Origin: a virus
DNA: 32,402 bases
IMG/VR virus record: IMGVR_UViG_3300013132_000148
Span: 1 to 32,402 of that record
Reading direction: 5' to 3' (one strand)
Below are positions 1 to 7,435 of this stretch, one piece after another (position 1 is the first letter of the stretch; each line of letters opens with the position of its first letter). The notes beneath the pieces were generated by a model. It worked only from the letters and a program-made list of their open reading frames with translations. It was not told the DNA's origin and did not search any database. The position numbers and the translations under genes are program-made.

Positions 1-2416
1 GTACCGTTGTAGATTCGATTTTCGGCAGTGGCTTGGGCTAAGTTTTTGGCTTCTACAGTGCCGTAAATAGTACCGTTATAGACTCGGCCTTCGGCAGTGG
101 CTTTGACTAAATCCGCAGCAGCTTTAGATGGATAAATTTTACCTTCATATACTCTGCCTTGGGATACAGCGATATCAAAATTCTTTGCATTAGTAGCTGC
201 TTCTTTAGTGTCATATATAGTGCCGTTATAGACTCGCCCTTGTGCGGTGGCTTCAGCTAAGTTTTTGGCTTCTACAGTTTCATATATTTTGTTGTTGTAA
301 AACCGACCTTCATCTTTTGCTTTGACAGTATCAGCAGCTAATTTTGTAGGATAAACAATTCCACCATATACTCGACCTTCGCCTTCTGCCTTAGCAAAAA
401 TAGCTGCTTCTTTAGTGTCATATATAGTGCCGTTATAGACTCGACCTTCGGCAGTGGCTTGAGCTAAGTTTGCTTCTTCTATGGTGCCGTAAACTTTACC
501 GTTATAATACCTACCTTCTGCTTCAGCTCTAGCCCTCTCTGCACCTGTTTTAGTTTCATATATAACGCCGTTATAAGCATACCCCGCAGCTTCTTTTGCG
601 TCGTACTTGGTTGGGTATACAACTCCGTTATAGACTCGTCCTTCATCAGTAGCTTTGGCAAAGTCAGCCGCTTCTTTTGTTTCATATATTATAGTTTTAT
701 AATACCGACCTTCATCTGTCGCCCTAGCCCTATCTGCAAGTAATTTACTTCCATATATAGTGCCGTTATACGCTTTACCCGCTGCTTCTGCTGCGGCGTA
801 AGATTTTGCAAAATCAGCTTCAGCTTTAGTAGGGTAGAGTGTGCCGTTATACACTCGACCTTCGGCAGTTCCTTGGGCAAATTGTGCTAGCTGGCTTGTA
901 GCATAAATAGTACCGTTATACACCCGCCCTTGTGCAGTAGCTTCTGCAAGCTGTGCCTCAGCTTTGGTTGCAAAAACTTGGTCGTTATAGACGCGCCCTT
1001 CAAAAACAGCCTTAGCTTTATCCGCTGCATCTTTGGTGTTATAAGTAACCCCGTTAAATACCCGCCCTTCGGCAGTTGCTTTAGCTAAGTCCGCATCTTC
1101 TTTAGTAGTGTAAGTAACTCCACCATACACCCGACCTTCTGAAGTTGCTTTAGCTAAACCCGCCGCTTCTTTTGTGTCGTAAATGGTCCCCCCAAATACG
1201 CGCCCTTGTGCGGTGGCTTCGGCTAAGTTTTTGGCTGCTACAGTGCCGTAAATAGTGCCGTTATAGACTCGGCCTTCGGCAGTGGCTTGGGCTAAGTTTT
1301 TGGCTTCTACAGTGCCGTAAATAGTACCGTTATAGACTCGGCCTTCGGCAGTAGCTTGGGCTAAGTTTTTGGCTTCTACAGTAGGATAAGCAGTACCGCT
1401 ATACACCCGTCCTTCGCCTTCCGCCTTAGCAAAATTTGCTTCCCCTTGAGTAGCGTAAATAGTGCCGTTATAAACCCGCCCTTGTGCAGTGGCTTCAGCT
1501 AAGGCTTTAGCTGCATCGGCTTCAGCTTTAGTAGCGTAAGTAACCCCGTTATAGACCCGCCCTTGTGCGATTGCTAAATACCCATCTACCACCTCAGTAT
1601 CTATCTGTAACACCTCTGCAAGTTGAGTATTATTTAGCCCTGCGTTGTTTGCTATGGTTACAATTGCCGTAGCTTTAGCATCGTTACTTAGCCCAGTATC
1701 AGTCACAATTGAATTAACTTGGTTTGCAACGCTAGCCGCAGATGCCGCTGCTTCTTTGGTATCGTAAATTACTCCGTTAAACACCCTGCCTTCGGCAGTT
1801 GCTTGCGCCAACCCTTTAGCCGTGTCAGCTTCAGCTTTAGTGGCATAAATAGTATTGTTAAACACGCGCCCTTGCGCGGTAGCGTCTGCTAAGTTCTTAG
1901 CAGCTTCGGCTTCAGCTTTAGTAGTGTAAATAGTACCGTTATAATATCTTTGCTCTGCTATTGCGGTTCCTATGTTCCTAGCATTAGTTGCTTCCGACGC
2001 AGTAGCGTAAACAGTATTATTGTAGACCCTGCCTTCGGCAGTAGCTTTAGCAAAATTTGCATTTTCTTTTGTAGCGTAAATAGTACCGTTATAAACCCGT
2101 CCTTCGGCAGTGGCGGTGGCTAAATTATTCGCAGCCTCAGCTTGCGCTTTAGTAGCATAGATCACCCCATTAAATACTCGACCTTCAGCAGTAGCGTCTG
2201 CTAAGTTCTTAGCATTAGTTGCTTCCGCAGCGGTTGTATAGATAGTGCCGTTATAAACCCGCCCTTGTGCGGTGGCTTCAGCTAAGTTTTTGGCTTGTAC
2301 AGTAGCATAAGCAGTACCGTTGTAGACTCGACCTTCGGCAGTGGCTTTAGCAAAATCAGCAGCGTCTTTACTGGGATAAATAGTACCGTTATATACCCTG
2401 CCTTGACTTGCGGCTT
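1..2416 (-). repeat. About 32 tandem in-frame units of 69-81 bp encoding the GRVYNG repeat
   Basis: The basic unit is 23 codons (69 bp), with frequent 27-codon variants carrying four extra residues in the helical part. The consensus is ATAEGRVYNGTIY followed by about ten helix-prone residues rich in T, K, E and A (for example ATKAEAEAAK). Invariant or nearly so are G-R, an aromatic (Y or F), N-G or a substitute, and a second Y. The Y-N-G-T-I-Y core looks like a beta-hairpin with an Asn-Gly turn before a short helix. One non-repeat insert of about 50 residues splits the array near 1570-1720. Bases 21-98 and 1275-1352 are identical over 78 bases. Confidence 0.92.
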
Positions 2417-5400
2417 CGTTAGTTTTAGTTGTTACATACGCTTGAATTTCTTTTGCCGTATCTGCTTCCAACCCTACTTTAGCAAATTGAACAACTTCTG
2501 CGTCTGTTGGATTTTTATACCCAAGATCTAACATTGTCTGCTTGGCTTCAGCAAAATCAGTAGTTCTTGGATCTATATAATCCTGAATAGCTTTAGAAAG
2601 CGGTGCCCCTGAAAGTTCCGCAACTTGCCCTACGACTTCATTAACAACAGTTAATGTTGGGTCAATACCTACTGCACGTAATTCTGAAGCAGTGCGAAAA
2701 TACTCTTCACTTGTTATAGGGCTATCTTGATCTACCAAAGACCCATAGTTGGTCATGTCCCTAATAGTTAAGTTACCGCCAAGTTTAGCGTTAAGGTCTA
2801 ATGTGTCAGGTGCAACCGATTTAGTGCCGTCTATATATTGTTGAAGCGTAACTGGGTTACCGGCAGCGTCCTTAGCGACAAGCGCGGAATAATTAATAGT
2901 CCCCGGTGCTAGTGTGCTGACAGTAACTGTTGCCCCTATACCCGCTTCAAGCGCCCCAGCAGTTTGGGCTTGATCCCAATTTACTTTCCCAAACGAGGTA
3001 TATTGCATAGCTACGTTTTGTGCAAAGCCTTCCCCCCATTCAGTAAGATACCCTTTAGTAGTTTCTTTTGCTAGAAGATTTACGGACTGCTGTCTTAAAT
3101 CTCCCATAAATGCTTTAACTAACGTACTATCTCCCACCGCAGAAGACACAAGCCCGACTCCAGCAGCAAGCCATCCTGATTTAGCGGCTTGAGTTTTAGC
3201 TAGTTCTTCGCTACCTGTTCTTTTTAATACGTTGTCATAAGTTTCGGTATAGTTACTACTAAACGACTCCCCGGCGTTCATAAAACCATTAACCCCGGTA
3301 GCAGCAGTAAACGCCATGGAGCGCTGCCCAACCGCAATCATCATTCGCCCAACACCGCCGCTTGCTAGTAGGGGGAAGACTTCTTGAATAGCTTCTTTAC
3401 CAGCAAAAGTTATAAACCCTAAAGGGTTATCGTAAGCAGCTCTAAAAAATTCAAGGGATTTATTAATCGCGCCTGTTTGAGCGGCTACTCTATCGGTAAT
3501 ATTTTTTTCTTGAGCTTTGGTAATATCAGACTGAGTATTTGCCCCCCATTTAGTGGCTGCGTCTGCTACTCGGGCAACAACATTGTCTCGTTTTACAAGT
3601 CCTGTAGCCCAAACCAAATCACTCATTATTCTTGTAAATTCAGCGGTTCCTTGCGTTCCTACTGCAAGAATATCTTTTACTACGGCAGCAGTCGTAGTGT
3701 TACCACCATATTTATCTATAAGACTTTTTGTTATATTAAGTGCGTTTACTACTCCTAGCGCCGCAGTATCATCTCTAATTGCTACAGGATTTGATAACGT
3801 AGCTCCATCTTGCGTCGTGGTATATATAAACCAGTTACCATTACCCCCACTAACAAACTTGGCACCTGCTGGAAGGTATTTATTTGCAAATGCGTTGACG
3901 CTTAAAGATTCATCTTCGCTTCCTGCTGGGCTGTTCCATTTTTCAAGAAAGGTTGCTACTTCACTAGATGTAGCTAGTCTAGTTCCTTCAGGTAATTGAA
4001 ATTTGCCGTAATCCCCAGTTAAAGCGTCTATAGCGGCGGGCTTGTTATTATCATGATAAATATTAGTAATTTTTTCCGTACGTACTTCGACTGTGGGTTG
4101 ACCTTTCATCCACCCCCAAAATTCGGATAAGGTCATCCCCGAACTACTTTGCCTGCTATATTCAACTAAGTCTGTTTTTAACCTAGATACTTCTGGTTCC
4201 GTTAAATTGCCCGCGATACCGGCACCTACTTTATCTGCGTAACTCGCAGAAATAGTTTTAACTAAATTAGCCCCCGCTGAAAGGTCGCCTTTACCTAATC
4301 TATAAAGTGCAGCTAAGTCCGCGTCCGCAGCATCTGCACGCATGTACGCTTTCCATGTAGCTTCCGCTTCAGGAAGATCTTCAAGTACATCGGCAACAAC
4401 GGCAGCGTTATTTGATTCTTGTTGTATAAACTGTTTTAGCGTGGTTTCGTAAGCGTCTTGGCGAGCGTCTAGTGTGGGCTTAATTGCATCAAATTCATCT
4501 TTAATTGTGTCTAGATCCCCCATTAACTCATCCATCCTAGACTGCACTGGCTGGAATGTGGGGTAAATCTTATCGAATTCTGACTTAACAGTAGCTAGCC
4601 CTGCTTTTGCACCGTCAATATTTGTTTTTAACGTGTCCGCTTTATTGGCTAACGCCGTTCCGTTTGCATTTATGTCATCAACAAGTGCTCCCAAATCAAA
4701 AAATTGCGCCCCTGTACGTGTGTTTACCGCTCCCGCTACTGTAGCCATGTAACTGCCGCCACCGTTTTCGTCCTGATATTCAACCGGATAGGTTATAGTT
4801 TGAAATTTATAATCCCCTATTTGACTACCTATTCTGTTTGAAAACCACATGTAAGGCTTTTTTTGGTAGAACGGATGATTCATCCCGTGATTAGGATCTT
4901 GAGCAGCCGCAACTATCGCATTGAGATTATTAACTTCTTCATCTATCGCTCGTGCTTGAGGGATATAAGTATTATTTAATAGATCAAGATATTGTTTTTC
5001 TTGTGTTATTAAGGCGTTAACAGGTTCGGCTGCTGCTTCGTATTCAGGGAGAAAACTGTTTATCTGAGTTTTTACATCCCTTTCTCGTCTAATAAGCCCA
5101 CTAACCTGTTCTTCTGATTGTTGTAGTAGTGCCCCATCAGTGTTTAGCTTTGGCGCTAAATCTTTAAACGTTTTAGTAACTTCGTTAAATAATGTATTAA
5201 CTCCAGTAGCTTTAAGAGAACTTACAAACGCTTTATCAAAATCTGCCCCTGACACAAGCGTGGCAGCAACTGAAGTTTTTAATGCCCGTTCTAGCGCACT
5301 ACCACCATAACTTGCTCTTATCTTGTCAATCTCAGGAATACCGCCAACTACACTATCGATTGTTTTGCCAACTGCTTCACTTACCCCGGCACTTAACCCC

Positions 5401-5834
5401 CCTTTTACTAATGCTTTAACAGGGTCCGCTCCACTTATAGCCGCACTAAAAGAAGAAGTAAGCGCAGATTTAACAATTTGTTCTGATGAAGAAAAAAGTG
5501 AACTAGCAAGATCAGCAAATCCTAGATCGGCAGCAATTGTTGCGCCAGACATAGCAACGCTACCTGCGATTTCAGACGCGATTGTCCCCCCAAAATAAGA
5601 AGTAACCCCCCCAATTACAGCAGACTTAAGTATGTCTTCAACGCCTCCGCCTTCTATGGCGGTTATAGTTGCGGATATAGTTCCCGCCCCAATAGCAGAA
5701 GCAAGTACCCCTGTAGCTGATATACCGACTACTCCAGCTACTGCCGTACCTAACGCCGCAACCCCTGCGGCCACAGCAGAACCTATAGCAACTAGACCGG
5801 TAGCGGCAGCGGGGATAATAACAAAAAACGCCAT
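1..5834 (-). CDS. Giant virion-associated repeat protein, partial (C-terminus beyond left edge)
   Basis: This open frame runs from an ATG at 5834 off the left edge: 1,944 codons without a stop. The ATG lies two bases after the preceding stop. Residues 1 to about 210 are Gly/Ala-rich and hydrophobic, with many potential membrane-active helices. Residues about 380-480 are charged and coiled-coil-like. Residues about 800-960 hold further Gly/Ala-rich helices ending in TEWGEGFAQN, a style seen in phage ejection and polyvalent proteins. Residues about 1080-1135 form a helical module (DPRTTDF, then LGYKNPTDAEVVQF). From about residue 1140 onward there are about 32 tandem 23-27-residue units with the core GRVYNGTIY. 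I know no named family for the repeat. Position next to hub and fibre genes, size and the hydrophobic N-terminus suggest an internal ejection protein or a giant fibre. This function is inferred. Confidence 0.85.
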   Translation of the reverse strand, partial: MAFFVIIPAAATGLVAIGSAVAAGVAALGTAVAGVVGISATGVLASAIGAGTISATITAIEGGGVEDILKSAVIGGVTSYFGGTIASEIAGSVAMSGATIAADLGFADLASSLFSSSEQIVKSALTSSFSAAISGADPVKALVKGGLSAGVSEAVGKTIDSVVGGIPEIDKIRASYGGSALERALKTSVAATLVSGADFDKAFVSSLKATGVNTLFNEVTKTFKDLAPKLNTDGALLQQSEEQVSGLIRRERDVKTQINSFLPEYEAAAEPVNALITQEKQYLDLLNNTYIPQARAIDEEVNNLNAIVAAAQDPNHGMNHPFYQKKPYMWFSNRIGSQIGDYKFQTITYPVEYQDENGGGSYMATVAGAVNTRTGAQFFDLGALVDDINANGTALANKADTLKTNIDGAKAGLATVKSEFDKIYPTFQPVQSRMDELMGDLDTIKDEFDAIKPTLDARQDAYETTLKQFIQQESNNAAVVADVLEDLPEAEATWKAYMRADAADADLAALYRLGKGDLSAGANLVKTISASYADKVGAGIAGNLTEPEVSRLKTDLVEYSRQSSSGMTLSEFWGWMKGQPTVEVRTEKITNIYHDNNKPAAIDALTGDYGKFQLPEGTRLATSSEVATFLEKWNSPAGSEDESLSVNAFANKYLPAGAKFVSGGNGNWFIYTTTQDGATLSNPVAIRDDTAALGVVNALNITKSLIDKYGGNTTTAAVVKDILAVGTQGTAEFTRIMSDLVWATGLVKRDNVVARVADAATKWGANTQSDITKAQEKNITDRVAAQTGAINKSLEFFRAAYDNPLGFITFAGKEAIQEVFPLLASGGVGRMMIAVGQRSMAFTAATGVNGFMNAGESFSSNYTETYDNVLKRTGSEELAKTQAAKSGWLAAGVGLVSSAVGDSTLVKAFMGDLRQQSVNLLAKETTKGYLTEWGEGFAQNVAMQYTSFGKVNWDQAQTAGALEAGIGATVTVSTLAPGTINYSALVAKDAAGNPVTLQQYIDGTKSVAPDTLDLNAKLGGNLTIRDMTNYGSLVDQDSPITSEEYFRTASELRAVGIDPTLTVVNEVVGQVAELSGAPLSKAIQDYIDPRTTDFAEAKQTMLDLGYKNPTDAEVVQFAKVGLEADTAKEIQAYVTTKTNEAASQGRVYNGTIYPSKDAADFAKATAEGRVYNGTAYATVQAKNLAEATAQGRVYNGTIYTTAAEATNAKNLADATAEGRVFNGVIYATKAQAEAANNLATATAEGRVYNGTIYATKENANFAKATAEGRVYNNTVYATASEATNARNIGTAIAEQRYYNGTIYTTKAEAEAAKNLADATAQGRVFNNTIYATKAEADTAKGLAQATAEGRVFNGVIYDTKEAAASAASVANQVNSIVTDTGLSNDAKATAIVTIANNAGLNNTQLAEVLQIDTEVVDGYLAIAQGRVYNGVTYATKAEADAAKALAEATAQGRVYNGTIYATQGEANFAKAEGEGRVYSGTAYPTVEAKNLAQATAEGRVYNGTIYGTVEAKNLAQATAEGRVYNGTIYGTVAAKNLAEATAQGRVFGGTIYDTKEAAGLAKATSEGRVYGGVTYTTKEDADLAKATAEGRVFNGVTYNTKDAADKAKAVFEGRVYNDQVFATKAEAQLAEATAQGRVYNGTIYATSQLAQFAQGTAEGRVYNGTLYPTKAEADFAKSYAAAEAAGKAYNGTIYGSKLLADRARATDEGRYYKTIIYETKEAADFAKATDEGRVYNGVVYPTKYDAKEAAGYAYNGVIYETKTGAERARAEAEGRYYNGKVYGTIEEANLAQATAEGRVYNGTIYDTKEAAIFAKAEGEGRVYGGIVYPTKLAADTVKAKDEGRFYNNKIYETVEAKNLAEATAQGRVYNGTIYDTKEAATNAKNFDIAVSQGRVYEGKIYPSKAAADLVKATAEGRVYNGTIYGTVEAKNLAQATAENRIYNG

Positions 5835-5836
5835 TA

Positions 5837-6352
5837 TTAACTCTCTATTTTGGGGGGAGTAACAACATGATGGGCTTCAATTTTTGATAAGTTATCTTCT
5901 CCTACATGCGCGGTAGCTATAACGTTTACCCAAATACAATCCTCTAAAACAAACCCTATCCGACGTACACCGGGATCAGAAGCATAAACACAAGGGGCTT
6001 TCATAACCCGCCGCCCCATTTGAGAAACAACAGCAATCTCACCTTTTAATAAAACAATAATTGCGGGGTGCTTATGGGTGGCACCAACTACAATAGTCCC
6101 CTTTTTTAAGTGCATTTCCCGCCCATACAACGCGCAACCAAAGTCTTCATGAACAGTTGTAAAATGATGTTTGTATTCAAATTCCGCAGGGGTCAACGCG
6201 CCGTTAGTTAATTCTTTTTTGTATAAAGAAAGAAACTCATCATACTTAGCTTCAGTTAACATTTGGTCACGTATGGAGGGTAAAGAATCCCTAACCCCAT
6301 CAGCTAGATTAGGCGGCTTTATTGGCTTCAGATGATCTATATTAAGTTCCAT
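5837..6352 (-). CDS. Cupin-like small virion or accessory protein
   Basis: This 171-residue protein has a mostly helical N-terminal half that includes LTPAEFEYKHHFTTVHEDFG. The C-terminal half has the spacing of a single-stranded jelly roll: REMHLKKGTIVVGATHKHPA, then IVLLKGEIAVV, KAPCVYASDPGVRRIGFVLE and WVNVIATAH. The G-x(5)-H-x-H segment and the downstream GE-strand, loop and P-x-V pattern resemble the cupin fold. Metal binding by the two histidines is possible but unproven. I chose the ATG at 6352, which overlaps the previous gene by 11 bases, over a longer frame that begins with TTG at 6376. Similar proteins occur near tail genes of aquatic podoviruses as I remember them. The exact role is unknown. 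Confidence 0.7.
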   Translation of the reverse strand: MELNIDHLKPIKPPNLADGVRDSLPSIRDQMLTEAKYDEFLSLYKKELTNGALTPAEFEYKHHFTTVHEDFGCALYGREMHLKKGTIVVGATHKHPAIIVLLKGEIAVVSQMGRRVMKAPCVYASDPGVRRIGFVLEDCIWVNVIATAHVGEDNLSKIEAHHVVTPPKIES

Positions 6353-6794
6353 TGAATAATGTCTTATAGTAAGCAATTACAGGGGTTTTATCATCTTTAA
6401 ATTCTTTAGAATTTTTAAACCCAAACTTATCTAACAACTTTTTAAATGGCCCAAACAATTTAACAGGAGAAGATATATACGCAATATAAACCCCTAAACT
6501 TTTTAACTTTTCAAATAAGTAAGGAAGTTCTTTTTCAAGCATATTAAACTTTTCTTCTTCTTTAGGGTTTCCCCCAATCATAGCGTGAAATTCAACGATA
6601 TTCTTACCGCGTACAGATATTAAAAATACAATTTCTTTTGTAATGTCGGAGTATATGAGTTTATCTCCTTCTTTTTGTATAGCAGCCGCTATTTCCCTAA
6701 GCGCTACTTCAACTTTTTCTTGGTCGCCGCCTAGTTGCCTAGTAAAATGCTCTACTACAATACGTTGGATATTTTGAATTTCTTCTTCGTTCAT
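6342..6794 (-). CDS. Conserved-looking phage protein of unknown function (150 aa)
   Basis: I do not recognise this protein. It starts at an ATG that overlaps the preceding stop in an ATGA junction, so it is probably translationally coupled. Residues 1-45 are helical and charged. Residues about 46-75 contain two strand-like stretches (KLIYSDITKEIVFLISV and NIVEFHAMIGG). Residues about 80-125 are an amphipathic helix and a strand (LFEKLKSLGVYIAYISS), followed by KLLDKFGFKNSKEF. This strand-helix-strand order, with a late KFGFK segment, could be a small acyltransferase-like (GNAT) fold, but I see no convincing acetyl-CoA loop. It sits between a fibre-like gene and the cupin-like gene and is lower in GC than its neighbours. 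Confidence 0.7.
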   Translation of the reverse strand: MNEEEIQNIQRIVVEHFTRQLGGDQEKVEVALREIAAAIQKEGDKLIYSDITKEIVFLISVRGKNIVEFHAMIGGNPKEEEKFNMLEKELPYLFEKLKSLGVYIAYISSPVKLFGPFKKLLDKFGFKNSKEFKDDKTPVIAYYKTLFNGT

Positions 6795-7435
6795 GGTGGT
6801 GTGGGCCTTGGATCGGGTAACGGAGCGATAAAGTTTACCGCTAAAACGCCTGACGGTATACCGGGGTGGGGAGCCGTTGCAGCTTCTGCATCCAACCTTA
6901 TGGCGGTGCTATCCGCAGCAATTTGCAATTCTATGTACTCCCCGGCAACTAAGTCAATATTAAAGTTCCAGCTTATTTCCGCGTAGTGGTTGTTATCGTG
7001 GAATGTCCACGCATGGGTTGAGTAGCCTATGTTGGTACCGTTACGTGCAATCCAGAGATACAGGTTTTTATCCCCCGAGCTTGTTGTCTTAACTTGCCCC
7101 GAATACTGAAAGTTGTACACCCCATTAACGCTAACTTCTACCCTAGAGGTGCTTCCGGCCTGTAACGCAACGGCGTTGTTCAGGTATGAGTTGTTAAAAA
7201 CTACAGGGTATGCAGTATTGATAGCCGCAAAGGTTTGGTCGGCGGTGTTGAAAAATAGCCCATTAGGGCAGTCAATAAACTGCCCACCGTTAGTGCCAAG
7301 TAAGTTTTGCGTAACATTTTGTATCCGGGAAAAGTAAAGACGTACAACGTTGGCAAACTGATCCTGATACCTAGCATCCCATATCTCTGGGGAAAGCGGC
7401 AGGTTGGGTGCCGGAGGGTTTTTTAGGATGGTCAT
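6791..7435 (-). CDS. Fibre-like or receptor-binding structural protein (214 aa)
   Basis: The protein begins with a proline-rich segment, PPAPNLPLSPEIWDARYQDQ, then an amphipathic stretch (FANVVRLYFSRIQNV). This short N-terminus recurs in small tail or virion proteins of aquatic phages as I recall them and probably docks on the particle. Residues about 60-205 alternate strands and turns rich in N, T, G and S (VEVSVNGVYNFQYSGQVKT, LYLWIARNG, YIELQIAADS). This resembles a jelly-roll or C1q/TNF-like head domain used for trimeric receptor binding. The C-terminus ends in prolines. ATGA junctions at both ends link it to the hub-like gene upstream and the 150-aa gene downstream. The adhesin role is inferred from fold pattern and position. 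Confidence 0.72.
   Translation of the reverse strand: MTILKNPPAPNLPLSPEIWDARYQDQFANVVRLYFSRIQNVTQNLLGTNGGQFIDCPNGLFFNTADQTFAAINTAYPVVFNNSYLNNAVALQAGSTSRVEVSVNGVYNFQYSGQVKTTSSGDKNLYLWIARNGTNIGYSTHAWTFHDNNHYAEISWNFNIDLVAGEYIELQIAADSTAIRLDAEAATAPHPGIPSGVLAVNFIAPLPDPRPTPP

Noticed and set aside
1-2416. CRISPR-like or intergenic tandem repeats
   Set aside because: The repeats vary in length and sequence in a codon-aware way, keep one reading frame and encode a conserved peptide motif; there are no unique spacers of constant length.
3477-3999. Plus-strand open frames of 93 and 148 codons inside the giant gene
   Set aside because: They overlap each other and are antisense to a continuous minus-strand frame with real domain content. 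Several similar plus-strand frames in the window were rejected for the same reason.
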